From the NCBI GenBank assembly GCA_002011235.1, contig MTMO01000002.1:62001-126000 (forward strand): DNA of 64,000 nt. Reading direction: 5' to 3'. Both the position numbers and the translations under genes were made by a program. Positions within the stretch are counted from its first letter, which is position 1. Each line of letters begins with the position of its first letter. Below, one piece after another: positions 51,672 through 61,101 of this stretch. A model generated the notes under the pieces. The model saw only the letters and a list, made by a program, of their open reading frames with translations. It did no database searches and had not been told where the DNA came from. Origin of the DNA: Archaeoglobus sp. JdFR-27 (lineage in GTDB: Archaea; Halobacteriota; Archaeoglobi; Archaeoglobales; Archaeoglobaceae).

Positions 51672-52286
51672 TCAGACTGAATCCCTGAAATGCTCCTTTA
51701 CAACAGCACTTTTAGTGATGCTTTTATACCTGCCAATAGCCATTATAAGCGTTTCTTGGAGCAGATACGCCATTAACTCGAATTCCCCACCGCCGTAGAA
51801 CTCAGCATCCTCGGAGACCTGAGCCTCGAGATACTTCCATCCTTTGGCCTTCTCCATTCCCCCTGGGAGCCTGATTATTAGATCTGAAATTTCTCCGATA
51901 GAGGATTCGGGATAGGAGGTAATGAGCACAAGCTTTGCTCCGGTCTCTTTTCCTTTCTTCGAGATAAAATAGGCTTCAGCCGTCTCTCCTGACCCAGAGA
52001 AGATTATTAAGACATCACCTTTTTCAATCTTTTCCCTGACTTCATCTCCCAGCCACCATACTTTATGCCCAAAATCCCTTTCAAAGTGCTTGAGCCTTAT
52101 CGCAAAACATAGAGCTACCGCCCCACTCCTTCCAACTCCGAAAATGTGTATTGCTTTCCCTTCTTCAAGCATTTTTATGAATTCGTCGAACTTCTCTTTT
52201 TGTTCTCTTAGGATTTCAGGAAAGGATGCAATATGTCTGATAAGCCTGTTTGAGCTATCAATTACAAGATATGAATACTCTTCCAT
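51672..52286 (-). CDS. 6-phospho-3-hexuloisomerase (SIS domain)
   Basis: A 204-residue SIS-fold isomerase. The marks are IHIFGVGRSGAVALCFAIRLKHF (residues 47-69), the sugar-phosphate site IIFSGSGETAEAYFISKKGKETGA and the C-terminal ETLIMAIGRYKSITKSAVVKEHF. It converts 3-hexulose 6-phosphate to fructose 6-phosphate in the ribulose monophosphate pathway, which archaea run in reverse to make ribose phosphates and release formaldehyde. The synthase gene is not next to it. Related SIS proteins are the alternative. Confidence 0.88.
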   Translation of the reverse strand: MEEYSYLVIDSSNRLIRHIASFPEILREQKEKFDEFIKMLEEGKAIHIFGVGRSGAVALCFAIRLKHFERDFGHKVWWLGDEVREKIEKGDVLIIFSGSGETAEAYFISKKGKETGAKLVLITSYPESSIGEISDLIIRLPGGMEKAKGWKYLEAQVSEDAEFYGGGEFELMAYLLQETLIMAIGRYKSITKSAVVKEHFRDSV

Positions 52287-52498
52287 AGTATTAATAGTAC
52301 GTCAAGATATTAAAAGTTTGATTTATAATTTTTGAAGTAAATACTACCTCATAAAGTCCCAAAGGAATATACTTCTAAAGCAGTAGTTAACTACTGGAGT
52401 AGCAACAGCAGTAGAATGAACCGAGGTTCAAGATAACTTCAATACTCAGCAAAGAATCCTAAAGCGACCATTCATTTTCAAGAGCTTAATCGCTTAAA

Positions 52499-53944
52499 CT
52501 AACCCTCAAGAACCATTGACTTAATCTCCTCCCAAATCCTCAACGCCCTTTTTTCAATCTCAGGATCCATTTCCACAACTTCGGGCCACTCCCTCTCAAA
52601 ACCTTCCTCCTTCCACTTCTTTGTCGCATCTATCCCAAGCTTTCCTCCATAATTTTGCAGGTATATAGAGTGATCCAGAGAGTCTATGGGAGCGCCCTGG
52701 ATGACTACAAGATCTCTGGAGGGGTCGAACCTGCTCGTAACGGCCCAGAGAACCTCCCTAAGGTTCTGAACGTTAACGTCATCGTCAACAACGATTATAA
52801 CCTTAGTTAGAGAAAGCATTCCAATACCCCACAACGCAAACATCACCTTCTTTGCATGTCCAGGAAAGCTTTTTCTTATCGAGACGATCGCAAGGTTGTG
52901 GAATGTAGCCTCTACAGGAAGGTTTATGTCCACAATTTCGGGAAAGAGCATTCTTAACACTGGAAGAAAAATTCTCTCCGTTGCTTTCCCGAGCCAAGCG
53001 TCCTCCATTGGTGGCTTGCCAACTACAGTAGCATGATAGATCGGATTTTCCCTCCGAGTTACAGCTGTGACATGGAAAACCGGATAAGGTTCAGCTGGTG
53101 TGTAATAACCCGTATGGTCTCCAAAAGGGCCTTCCATTCTTAATTCATCGGTTTTGACATATCCCTCCAAGACTATTTCCGCATTAGCCGGAACTTTAAG
53201 ATCGACCGTTTCGCAGTTAACCAGCTTTACCCTCTCCTTTCTTATGAAGCCCGCGAACATGAACTCATCCAAGCCTAAAGGCAGAGGAGCGGTTGAAGCG
53301 TAAAGAATGGCAGGATCAACGCCTATAGCAACTGCAACCTCAAGCTTATCTGATTTTGCTTTCCTGAAATGTTCAGCCCCATGCTTGTGTATCTGCCAGT
53401 GCATGCCAGTGGTTTTAGCATCAAACACCTGCATCCGATACATTCCTGCGTTGAAGTTTCCGGTTTCAGGGTCCTTTGTAATTACAACAGGCAAAGTTAT
53501 GAATCTGCCAGCATCTCCCGGCCAGCATTTCAGAATTGGGAATTTCATAAGATTTGGCTCTTCAACAACTTCCTTACATGCCCCTTTCTTCACTGTTTTG
53601 GGGATGAAGCTCATAGCATCCTTCAAAACGGAGAGACTCTTTATCCCCTCAATAATTCCCGAAGGTCTAACCTTTGTCATTCCGATGAGCCTCTCTCCGA
53701 TTTCCTCAAATCTATCAACCTCCAAGGCCATTTTCATTCTTTTTTCAGTTCCGAAGGCATTCATAAGCACGGGAATGTTGTAGCCCTTGGAATTCTCGAA
53801 CATCAAAGCTTTTCCACCAGCCTTGACCGCTTTCTCAGCGATAACTGTCATCTCAAGAATGGGATCGACCTCATGTTTTATCCTTACGAGCTCATCTTCC
53901 GTCTCGAGTTTGTTTACAAAATCTCCGAGACTATCATAGGGCAT
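52499..53944 (-). CDS. UbiD-family decarboxylase
   Basis: A 481-residue member of the prenylated-FMN-dependent UbiD family, which removes or adds carboxyl groups on aromatic or unsaturated acids. It has the cofactor region FNAGMYRMQVFDAKTTGMHWQIHKHGAEHFRKA near residues 165-195 and the acidic site EGPFGDHTGYYTPAEPYPVF near residue 278, with VVDDDVNVQNLREVLWAVTSRFDP later. Known archaeal uses include quinone synthesis and aromatic acid metabolism; neither can be chosen from the context. The UbiX partner that makes the cofactor is not in the window. Confidence 0.92.
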   Translation of the reverse strand: MPYDSLGDFVNKLETEDELVRIKHEVDPILEMTVIAEKAVKAGGKALMFENSKGYNIPVLMNAFGTEKRMKMALEVDRFEEIGERLIGMTKVRPSGIIEGIKSLSVLKDAMSFIPKTVKKGACKEVVEEPNLMKFPILKCWPGDAGRFITLPVVITKDPETGNFNAGMYRMQVFDAKTTGMHWQIHKHGAEHFRKAKSDKLEVAVAIGVDPAILYASTAPLPLGLDEFMFAGFIRKERVKLVNCETVDLKVPANAEIVLEGYVKTDELRMEGPFGDHTGYYTPAEPYPVFHVTAVTRRENPIYHATVVGKPPMEDAWLGKATERIFLPVLRMLFPEIVDINLPVEATFHNLAIVSIRKSFPGHAKKVMFALWGIGMLSLTKVIIVVDDDVNVQNLREVLWAVTSRFDPSRDLVVIQGAPIDSLDHSIYLQNYGGKLGIDATKKWKEEGFEREWPEVVEMDPEIEKRALRIWEEIKSMVLEG

Positions 53945-54172
53945 AATCGTTCCTTTCTTGATAGGTTAAAAACGTTTTGTAAATGAAGGATAAAAGGATG
54001 TGAGGTTAGCAAAATCCTAATTATAATAGCTCTGGTGAAACAGAAAAGGTTGATACCAATTCTGAGGATCCATTGAGGGTTCTCCTTTAAGCAGAGTGTA
54101 TCAAAATATCAAAACTTCCTAACTTCCAAGCTTACAAACTACTAACCCTAAGTTATTCAACTTCTAAAAAAA

Positions 54173-54583
54173 CTAAATCTCCGAAATGTGCACGACAAAA
54201 TTGAGATTTACTTTATCTATGAGTTTTTTGTCAGATGTGTAGAACTTGGAGTTTAAACTCTCTGCCAAGGCAATGTAAGAAGCGTCATAAACTGTAATTT
54301 CTTTCTCTACAGCTACTTCAACAGTTCTCTCAGCCAGCTTTCCCGATAAGGAGTGCAACTTAAAGCCATAAAGACTCAGAGATCTCGCAACTATCTTGAG
54401 TTCATCTTTAGTGAAGAGCCCAGTATATTTTAGAGCGTTCAGAACTTCATAAGGCATCAGCTCCGGAGATACGATCTCAATGCTACCATTTATGTAATCA
54501 TCCCTCAACTTTCTTGCATTCTCAGTATATATTTCATCCACAAACCACTTCACAATCACACTGGCATCAGCCACTACTTCCAT
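54173..54583 (-). CDS. vapC: VapC-type PIN-domain toxin
   Basis: A 136-residue PIN nuclease. The start is ATG 54583 behind GGAGGGACAGCAG, which lies in the end of the antitoxin gene. The four acidic residues of the active site are present: D6 (VADASVIV), E46 (PYEVLNAL), D100 (VYDASYIAL) and D118 (FYTSDKKL). VapC toxins cut tRNA or rRNA and are held by the VapB protein encoded just upstream, here with a 10-base overlap. The pair looks intact. Confidence 0.92.
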   Translation of the reverse strand: MEVVADASVIVKWFVDEIYTENARKLRDDYINGSIEIVSPELMPYEVLNALKYTGLFTKDELKIVARSLSLYGFKLHSLSGKLAERTVEVAVEKEITVYDASYIALAESLNSKFYTSDKKLIDKVNLNFVVHISEI

Positions 54584-54801
54584 CTGCTGTCCCTCCAAGC
54601 GCGAATGATTTCTGTCGTATCTCTGTCGGATTTCTTCCTTACTTTTTCATTAATCAGAAGAGCTTCAGCGATGTTTCTACTCTCGAGTTTCTCAACGATT
54701 TCTGTCAGTTCCCTCCTTATTATTTCACTCCAGTTAATATATGGGAACCTTTCCATCTTCTTTTTCAATTTATCGTCGATTCTTACACTCACTACAGGCA
54801 T
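54574..54801 (-). CDS. vapB: VapB-type ribbon-helix-helix antitoxin
   Basis: A 75-residue protein. The N-terminus MPVVSVRIDDKLKKKMERFPYINWSEIIRRELTEIVEKLE is a ribbon-helix-helix DNA-binding domain, and the C-terminal tail (EKVRKKSDRDTTEIIRAWRDSRWK) is of the kind that wraps round the toxin. It neutralises VapC and probably represses its own operon. TATATACTTCTCGATTG directly before the ATG, on the minus strand, holds a TATA box (TATATACTT), so the transcript may be leaderless or nearly so. Confidence 0.88.
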   Translation of the reverse strand: MPVVSVRIDDKLKKKMERFPYINWSEIIRRELTEIVEKLESRNIAEALLINEKVRKKSDRDTTEIIRAWRDSRWK

Positions 54802-55228
54802 ACATTTATTACAATCGAGAAGTATATAAGATTTGAGGGGAAGGCTAAATTTACAACATTACGATGTAAACACTTACTGAAGTAAATGAAATACTGAGAT
54901 GGCACGCAAATAAACCCCTACAAATCAACTTAATGTTTGCTAAAGCTAGCCAATAGTTATCAGAGACCATACAATTAAGAAGGTACGAAGCTAAAACAGC
55001 TCCACTCAACTTCAAAAAATTAAAATCATGATAACCAAGACAAGCTAAGATAATTGATGCTATTGATTTAAATTGATGTAATCGGTAATTGAAGTGAATC
55101 TGTGTAGGGCAAGCACCGAGTAAACCGAAGTATAAACTAGGTATCAATCCAAGATAACCATTTATCGAGGTAAACATTTTATAACCCTCAACTCTGAATT
55201 AAAAGCGATTCGTTTTAGGGGTGAGAAA
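54802..55228. other. Intergenic region, 427 bases, no clear gene
   Basis: This space holds the divergent promoters of vapBC and leuA. A 108-codon frame on the minus strand (54851-55177) is hydrophobic, but I recognise no domain, ribosome site or start, so I leave it uncalled; it could be a decayed gene. The last 30 bases before leuA hold the GGGGTGAG ribosome site. No tRNA-like or leader-peptide structure was seen. Confidence 0.4.
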
Positions 55229-56746
55229 TTGGAGAAAAATGTAAAAAGAATCTCAGTATTCGATACGACATTGAGAGACGGTGAACAAACACCAGGGGTT
55301 TCTTTTCCCCTTAGTTACAAGATACAAATAGCAAAACAGCTTGACAAACTCGGAGTTGATTACATCGAGGCAGGTTTCCCTGCCGCATCAAAAGGTGAGT
55401 TTGAAGCTGTAAAGACCATAGTGGAATTGGGCTTGGAATCGAAAATATGTGGGCTTGCAAGGATCGTTAAGGAAGATATTGATGCTGCGCTTGATTCCGG
55501 TGCCGATCTAATTCACATTTTTATTTCTACGTCAAAAATCCAGATAGATCATACAATAAAAAAGAGCAGAGATGAGATTGTAGAAATTGCAGTTGATGCA
55601 GTAGAGTACATAAAAAACCATGGCAGAAAATGCATGTTCTCTGCGATGGATGCAACGCGGACAGAAATCGACTACCTCAAAAGGATATACAAGGCCGTTG
55701 AGGGGGCTGGAGTTGACATAATAAACGTACCCGACACGGTTGGGGTTGCAACACCCTTCAGATTCCACAACCTCATTAAGCAGCTAAGAGAGCACCTTAA
55801 AGTTCCAATAGATGTACATTGCCACAACGATTTTGGTTTGGCTGCTGCAAACACCTATGTTGCAGTTTTAGCAGGAGCGACTCAAGTTCAGGTAACCATC
55901 AACGGAATCGGTGAGAGAGCTGGAAATGCAAACCTTGCTGAAGTTGTGATGATTCTGGAAAGCATCGAGGGAATAAAAACCGGAATCAAAACGGAATTCC
56001 TTGTTGAAACTTCAAAGCTTGTTGAGAGATTCTCCGGATTAAAGCTACCCCCGAACACACCCATCGTTGGAGAGAACGCCTTCAGCCATGAGAGCGGAAT
56101 CCATGCTCATGGAGTTATTAAGGAGGCCTCAACCTTTGAGCCCGGCGTCATAACACCTGAGATGGTTGGGCACAGAAGGAGAATCGTCCTTGGAAAGCAT
56201 GCGGGAAGACATCAGATAAAGAAGATCCTTGAAGAAGCTGGCTATCATGTTTCAGAGGAGAACCTATCCAAGATAGTTGAGAAAGTCAAGGAGATCGGAG
56301 ATAGAGGCAAAAGGGTTACAGATCTAGATCTTTTCACGATTGCAGAAGTTGTAATTGGAGAGTTGAAGAAAGAAGAGAGGGCAATACTAGTTGATGAAAT
56401 CACAGTTCTAACTGGAAATAAAATAACTCCGACAGCTGTCATAAACGCGAACGTAATGGAAGATAAGAAGGTTACATCCGCTATAGGAGTTGGCCCGGTG
56501 GATGCTGCCCTCAAAGCCGTCACAGATTTAGTTGGGAAGAGAATCAAGATTACAGAGTTCAAAATGGATGCAATAACTGGTGGTAGCGATGCTCTCGCAG
56601 AAGTTTATGTCACAGTGGAAGATGAGACGGGTAGATCCTTTACAGCCAGAGCTGCTGGGCCGGATATCGTTATGGCATCAATTGATGCCGTAATAAATGC
56701 TGTAAATTATCTCCTTATCAAGAAAAAGATCAACAATTCAGAGTAA
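55229..56746 (+). CDS. leuA: 2-isopropylmalate synthase family protein
   Basis: A 505-residue enzyme starting at TTG behind GGGGTGAG. The catalytic domain has the family marks FDTTLRDGEQTPGVSF, CMFSAMDATRTE, DVHCHNDFGLAAANT (metal ligands) and NGIGERAGNANLAEVVM, then the GENAFSHESGIHAHG motif, and residues 385-500 form the regulatory domain that binds the leucine-type inhibitor. It joins acetyl-CoA to 2-oxoisovalerate in leucine synthesis. Citramalate synthase and homocitrate-type synthases are close relatives, so the substrate is not fully certain. TatD follows 18 bases later. Confidence 0.85.
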   Translation: MEKNVKRISVFDTTLRDGEQTPGVSFPLSYKIQIAKQLDKLGVDYIEAGFPAASKGEFEAVKTIVELGLESKICGLARIVKEDIDAALDSGADLIHIFISTSKIQIDHTIKKSRDEIVEIAVDAVEYIKNHGRKCMFSAMDATRTEIDYLKRIYKAVEGAGVDIINVPDTVGVATPFRFHNLIKQLREHLKVPIDVHCHNDFGLAAANTYVAVLAGATQVQVTINGIGERAGNANLAEVVMILESIEGIKTGIKTEFLVETSKLVERFSGLKLPPNTPIVGENAFSHESGIHAHGVIKEASTFEPGVITPEMVGHRRRIVLGKHAGRHQIKKILEEAGYHVSEENLSKIVEKVKEIGDRGKRVTDLDLFTIAEVVIGELKKEERAILVDEITVLTGNKITPTAVINANVMEDKKVTSAIGVGPVDAALKAVTDLVGKRIKITEFKMDAITGGSDALAEVYVTVEDETGRSFTARAAGPDIVMASIDAVINAVNYLLIKKKINNSE

Positions 56747-56764
56747 AAATCTGGGAGTGTTTTC

Positions 56765-57520
56765 ATGGAGCTTGTGGACTCTCACTGCCACCTACAAATG
56801 GATAGCTTTGACAGGGACAGGGAAGAAGTGATTAGAAGGGCACTGGCAGCGGGTGTTGTAGACATCATTGTTTCTGGATTTGACTCAATCTCCAATTTTA
56901 AGGCACTTGAACTCGATTCAAGGCAGCTTCTCCATGTAACTCTGGGCTTGTCCCCAAACATGAAAAGGAACGAAAGTGTCGAGTTCATAAAGTCTCAGAT
57001 ACTCGAAAATGTGGAAAAAATAGTTGCTGTCGGTGAGATTGGGCTGGACAGGGTGAAAAGCAGAATTCCATTCGAGAAGCAGAAAGGGATTTTTAAAGAA
57101 TTTTTGAGTCTTGCAGAGGAGATTAACAAACCAGTTGTGATTCACGCAAGAGAGGCTGAGATCGACGCTATTGAAATAGCAAGAAAATACGATGTTGAAT
57201 GCATGCTCCATTGCTTCAACGGAAGCTTTAAAGCGTTAAGGATGGCTCAAGACTCCGGATACGTTGTGTCGATTTCAACTATGGTTGCATTCTCTGAGAA
57301 ACAGAAAAAAATAGCCAGAGAAGTTGAAGTGGAGAATCTCGTTATCGAAACAGATAGTCCCTTTCTCTCACCAAAGAGGGGGAGAAACGAACCTGCCTTC
57401 GTCAAATTCGCCCTTGAGGAAATCTCAAAATTAAAAGAGATCGATGAAGACGAACTTGCAACTTTTCTAACCGAGAACTCAAGAAATTTTTACGGACTTA
57501 GCGAATCAGGTATTTTTTGA
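56765..57520 (+). CDS. TatD-family metal-dependent hydrolase
   Basis: A 251-residue TIM-barrel hydrolase of the TatD family. Metal-binding residues are visible in LVDSHCHLQMDSFD (HxH), VGEIGLDR (glutamate), VIHAREAE, CMLHCFNGS and IETDSPFL. TatD proteins act as 3'-5' DNA exonucleases in repair and apoptosis-like DNA loss. It lies 18 bases behind leuA and is probably in its transcript, with no functional link apparent. Confidence 0.9.
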   Translation: MELVDSHCHLQMDSFDRDREEVIRRALAAGVVDIIVSGFDSISNFKALELDSRQLLHVTLGLSPNMKRNESVEFIKSQILENVEKIVAVGEIGLDRVKSRIPFEKQKGIFKEFLSLAEEINKPVVIHAREAEIDAIEIARKYDVECMLHCFNGSFKALRMAQDSGYVVSISTMVAFSEKQKKIAREVEVENLVIETDSPFLSPKRGRNEPAFVKFALEEISKLKEIDEDELATFLTENSRNFYGLSESGIF

Positions 57521-57661
57521 ACTTAACTTTTCAATCGGAAACATGACAATAAAAATTAGATAACAAAATAATAATTTCAACCCCACTATGATTATTCGTT
57601 ACTCAAAAATTTTTTAAACATCCTAATCAGAAATCTATTGACTTTTGATGGTAGTGATGAG

Positions 57662-58330
57662 ATGGCACTTAAAAAAAGTATAAGTCTGGGGAAGCTCCAG
57701 AAGATAAGAAGTTACATTTCTTCAAGAAGAACCGACAGAAAAAAAGTAGGTCTTCTTATCGATGGCCCAAATATGCTAAGAAAGGAATTTAATATAAATC
57801 TTCACGAAATAAGAGAGATAATAAACGAATATGGCGACATTAAAGTTGCAAGGGTCTTTCTGAATCAGTATGCAGGAGACAAGCTTGTAGAAGCGATAGA
57901 AAACCAAGGCTTTGAACCGATAATCACATCCGGTGATGTTGATGTGAGAATGGCCGTTGAGGCCATGGAACTTATCTACAATGAATCAATCGATGCCTTG
58001 GCCCTTGTAACAAGGGATGCTGATTTCAAAGCTGTGCTTAAAAAGGCAATGGAGATGGGAAAGGAAACAATAATAATTGGAGCCGAACCAGGATTTTCTG
58101 CCGCTCTTAAGAACTCAGCAGATATCGCGATAATCCTAAATCAAGAGGATTTAGAGGATGTTGTAGAGGAGAGAGAGGCTGAAGTAAGAGAGGCTGAAGT
58201 GAAACTCAGCTCGAATCCCGATGTAGATGAAGTCGTTGCAGAGGTTCCAGATAAAACAACTTCAGCCCTTAAGTCCGTTGAATCTACTAAATCCATTAAG
58301 CCGGAGGATTTTTTGTTTAAAGAACAGTAA
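57662..58330 (+). CDS. NYN/PIN-like domain protein (TIGR00288 type)
   Basis: The start at ATG 57662 gives 222 residues and fits archaeal relatives that begin MALKK. A TTG at 57638 lies about 25 bases after a TATA-like TTTTTTAAAC, so a longer, leaderless start is possible. The NYN fold has its acidic residues in GLLIDGPNMLRKEF, SGDVDVRMAVEAMEL and LALVTRDADFKAVLKKA, the likely metal-binding nuclease site. A repeated REAEV segment (encoded by a 15-base duplication at 58172-58200) leads to a disordered acidic tail. It probably acts on RNA. Confidence 0.8.
   Translation: MALKKSISLGKLQKIRSYISSRRTDRKKVGLLIDGPNMLRKEFNINLHEIREIINEYGDIKVARVFLNQYAGDKLVEAIENQGFEPIITSGDVDVRMAVEAMELIYNESIDALALVTRDADFKAVLKKAMEMGKETIIIGAEPGFSAALKNSADIAIILNQEDLEDVVEEREAEVREAEVKLSSNPDVDEVVAEVPDKTTSALKSVESTKSIKPEDFLFKEQ
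58172..58200. repeat. In-frame tandem duplication, 15-bp period
   Basis: AGAGAGGCTGAAGTA is followed by a second copy (last base differing) inside the NYN-protein gene, duplicating the peptide REAEV in frame. Confidence 0.75.
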
Positions 58331-58359
58331 AGTAAGTTTTAAGGAATAAAAAATCCAGA

Positions 58360-59406
58360 ATGACCATGGACGTCTTTCTCTTTGAATACGTAACCTCAGG
58401 CGGTGAGGTTCCTGAAGAGATTATCACTGAAGGCCTAGGGATGTTCAAATCTCTCTATGCAGGTTTTAACAAATTTCAAGGCGTTAGAAAAGTTAATTCA
58501 TTTGTAAAACCAGAGTACAGAGACTCATTGGGTTTTAATGGCATTGAAATAGGTAGATTCGAAGCCACATTCGATGTCATCCAGAAAGTTGAGGAGTTTG
58601 CTGAGAAATCAGATTGCTCACTTATAATTGCTCCAGAGGATGATGGTCTCCTTCTTAATCTTACGAAAATAGCTGAAAATAAAAGCGAAAACCTGGGTTC
58701 AAGCGTTAAAGGGATTTCAGTCACCTCAGACAAATGGGAGATGTACAAAAGGCTAAAGAAGAGGGTCAATGTGCCATTAACCTCAAAAAAACCCCTTGAA
58801 CCACCTTTTGTTCTGAAACCCAGAATTTCATGCGGTGGTGAAGGAATCCAGATTATTAAGACTAAAGAGGAAAACCCAAAAATTGAATCGGAATTCATTG
58901 CTCAGAAGTTGATAAAAGGGAGAGATTTGAGTGTTAGTTTGCTCGTTGGAGAAGAATTAAACGTGATAAGTGTTAATGGTCAACTGATTGAGAATTTCAG
59001 ATATAAAGGTGCTGAAGTTCCAGCTCAAATCGATAAAAAGGATTTCAAACTCGTTTTTGAGGAAGTAACAAAGGCCGTTGAATGTATAAAGGGTTTACAT
59101 GGGTATGTTGGGGTTGATGTGGTTCTGGCTGAAGTGCCCTACATAATCGAAGTAAATGCCAGACTTACAACCCCATCCATAATCTTTGATAGGGTTTATG
59201 GGATAAACTTAGCTGAGATGATTTTCAAAAATCATTATGGTGGACTTGAAAGCAATCTTGGAAGCAATCTTAGAAGCATCAAAATGAGTCACAAGCGTCC
59301 ATTTAGATTAAAAAAAGTTGAAAAGGACAAGATCAGAGGCAAAATACGAGATTGGGAAGTGATTGTAGACTACCGAAAAAATGCATTGGTCTTCCACAAA
59401 ATTTAG
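58360..59406 (+). CDS. mfnD: ATP-grasp ligase, tyramine-glutamate ligase (MfnD)-like
   Basis: A 348-residue ATP-grasp enzyme. The N-terminus VFLFEYVTSGG and LIIAPEDDGLL are typical of MfnD, which joins glutamate to tyramine in the side chain of methanofuran. The ATP-grasp part has PPFVLKPRISCGGEGIQII, FIAQKLIKGRDLSVSLLVG and YVGVDVVLAEVPYIIEVNARLTTP. Methanofuran is used by Archaeoglobales for CO2 reduction and formyl-group oxidation, so the call fits the lineage. TTTTAAGG about 25 bases before the ATG suggests a leaderless transcript. Other carbamoyl-phosphate-like ATP-grasp enzymes remain possible. Confidence 0.75.
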   Translation: MTMDVFLFEYVTSGGEVPEEIITEGLGMFKSLYAGFNKFQGVRKVNSFVKPEYRDSLGFNGIEIGRFEATFDVIQKVEEFAEKSDCSLIIAPEDDGLLLNLTKIAENKSENLGSSVKGISVTSDKWEMYKRLKKRVNVPLTSKKPLEPPFVLKPRISCGGEGIQIIKTKEENPKIESEFIAQKLIKGRDLSVSLLVGEELNVISVNGQLIENFRYKGAEVPAQIDKKDFKLVFEEVTKAVECIKGLHGYVGVDVVLAEVPYIIEVNARLTTPSIIFDRVYGINLAEMIFKNHYGGLESNLGSNLRSIKMSHKRPFRLKKVEKDKIRGKIRDWEVIVDYRKNALVFHKI

Positions 59407-59454
59407 AAATACCATTCAAGCAAAGCTTATCTACTTGAAGACAATCTCTGCATT

Positions 59455-60072
59455 ATGCTTGAAGTCCAGATCAAAACCTCTCTACCAGAATCATGTGTAC
59501 TTGGAGCTCTAAATGAAATTTTAAGCCAGGCAATAATGGAGGTTGAGGGACTTACAAAGGTAAACAATGAAATTAAAGGACTTTTAAATGTCAGAGCGAG
59601 AAAAATCGAGGATTTAATTCAGAACCTTCCTTCTTACTGTGAGGGTATAAGTCTTTCATCCAAAGAGGCTAAGGTACTTGTCAAAGAGCATACCTGTTTG
59701 CTGGCCCATTCCATAATAGCCTCCGGATGTCTGATCACCAAAGCCACCTTAGATGGGAGAGAAATCATTTGGAATGTTATTTGTGATGATGAGTCTTTTC
59801 TTCAGCTCATGAAGAACCTTGAGGAGACTGAAGTGAATTTTGAGATCCTTTACAAAGGAAAACCGGTTGAAAGTGGTAAAAAATCTAAGATTACTTATAG
59901 GGAAGAAGAAATTCTCAAGATCGCCCTGGAGAAGGGATTTTTTGATTTTCCGAAAAAAATAAAGCTTGAAGAGCTTGCGGAAATCTTTGGTATAGCGCCA
60001 TCTACTCTTTCGGAAATCCTCCGAAGAGGACAGAAAAAAGTTTTGAAAAGTTATTTTAGACTGGAGACCTAG
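59455..60072 (+). CDS. Bacterio-opsin activator-type HTH regulator
   Basis: A 205-residue regulator. The C-terminal 55 residues (ITYREEEILKIALEKGFFDFPKKIKLEELAEIFGIAPSTLSEILRRGQKKVL) are the HTH_10 domain of archaeal Bat-like transcription factors. The N-terminal 145 residues form a small ligand-sensing alpha/beta domain with three cysteines (CVLG, YCEG, HTCLL), perhaps redox or metal sensing. It is monocistronic, convergent with the next regulator gene. Targets are unknown. Confidence 0.87.
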   Translation: MLEVQIKTSLPESCVLGALNEILSQAIMEVEGLTKVNNEIKGLLNVRARKIEDLIQNLPSYCEGISLSSKEAKVLVKEHTCLLAHSIIASGCLITKATLDGREIIWNVICDDESFLQLMKNLEETEVNFEILYKGKPVESGKKSKITYREEEILKIALEKGFFDFPKKIKLEELAEIFGIAPSTLSEILRRGQKKVLKSYFRLET

Positions 60073-60117
60073 ATTTCTTGTTATTACACCCACATTGAAT
60101 GTATAAACCAAGTTATG

Positions 60118-60444
60118 CTAAGTTATGATACCATCCTTTCTTAGAATTTCACAAATTCTACATACGTATTCAACTTCCTGATCGACATTGAAGTCCCCCT
60201 TAACGATCCTTTCAACCAGTTCATCAATTACCGTTTCTGCATCCTTAGAGCTTTCAATGAGATCTATCCCCTGCTGCCCTCTTTTGCTACTCATATACTG
60301 AGATATCGCAGCCTGAGTCAATCCGAGCATTTCAGCTGCATCTTTGCTCCTAAATCCATGTTTTTCAATGAGCTCCTTTGCTAGCTTAGCTCTTATTGCC
60401 GGTAGGATGTATCTCACTATGATCATGCACGGTGGTTTTGTCAT
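60118..60444 (-). CDS. Archaeal HTH transcription regulator
   Basis: A 108-residue protein with a helix-turn-helix at residues 31-52 (FRSKDAAEMLGLTQAAISQYMSSKRG). The N-terminus carries MTKPPCMIIVRYILP, the mark of an archaeal regulator family (COG2522) in which this leading cysteine is conserved, and the C-terminus has YVCRICEILRKDGII with CxxC, so a metal or Fe-S site is possible. TTTAAAT about 25 bases before the ATG suggests a leaderless transcript. Its target is unknown; the divergent Fe-S gene pair is a candidate. Confidence 0.82.
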   Translation of the reverse strand: MTKPPCMIIVRYILPAIRAKLAKELIEKHGFRSKDAAEMLGLTQAAISQYMSSKRGQQGIDLIESSKDAETVIDELVERIVKGDFNVDQEVEYVCRICEILRKDGIIT

Positions 60445-60588
60445 TGTAAATACATGTATCTATCAAGATTTAAACCTTCGGGTTTTTGTGATGTTTTTTG
60501 TTCCTAATTATGGAACATAAACCAGCAGAACTGGAAACCAAACAATTTAGGGAAAAGCATGATATGATCACAAGCTAAATTTAGTTTC

Positions 60589-61017
60589 ATGAAACAATGG
60601 CCGTTAAAAATATTGCTAGTCCACCCGAGAGCACCTTTCATGCAGGAAAAAAGGATTACAATAGCTGCGGATTGCGCTTTGCTTATCCATAAAGAGCTCG
60701 TGGATAAATTCGATGAGGAAACGATTATAATCGGCTGTCCGATGCTTGAAGATCCAAAAAGGGTTTTCGAGAAGATTAGGATGGTCGTCAACGAATCGCA
60801 GGCAGAAGAGATGGATATTTACACAATGGAGGTGCCATGCTGCCACGCCATACACTTGATGGTAGATAGGGCCAATCAGGAAAGAGAAGATGGCGGAAAA
60901 GAAAAAATCAGGCTGAACAAGAAGATCATAAGAGTAACTGGAGAGGTCGAAGAGTATTCTGGCAAGGTCGACAAAAGCATGGTCGAGGCTGAGATAAGAG
61001 CTCACAAAGGATTGTAG
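60589..61017 (+). CDS. Iron-sulfur-associated protein, C-terminal half of a two-domain ferredoxin family
   Basis: A 142-residue protein. PLKILLVHPRAPFMQEKRITIAADCALLIH, IIIGCPMLEDPKRVFEKI and IYTMEVPCCHAIHLMVDRA match the C-terminal part of a common anaerobe protein whose N-terminal part is a 2[4Fe-4S] ferredoxin. Here the two parts are separate genes and in the opposite order: this one comes first and the ferredoxin is 84 bases downstream. The cysteines C29, C50 and C84/C85 (approximate) are conserved in the fused form. Function is unknown but linked to electron transfer. Confidence 0.78.
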   Translation: MKQWPLKILLVHPRAPFMQEKRITIAADCALLIHKELVDKFDEETIIIGCPMLEDPKRVFEKIRMVVNESQAEEMDIYTMEVPCCHAIHLMVDRANQEREDGGKEKIRLNKKIIRVTGEVEEYSGKVDKSMVEAEIRAHKGL

Positions 61018-61101
61018 TCCGGTTATGGAGAAATCAGAAAAATCAGAAGTTCAGTTAGAGAGTGAACGGAAGTATCATAGATATAGTCGGAGGAGATTCG
61101 T

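Noticed and set aside
54851-55177. A 108-codon hydrophobic frame on the minus strand upstream of leuA
   Set aside because: No recognisable domain, start signal or ribosome site; it may be a decayed gene but cannot be supported.
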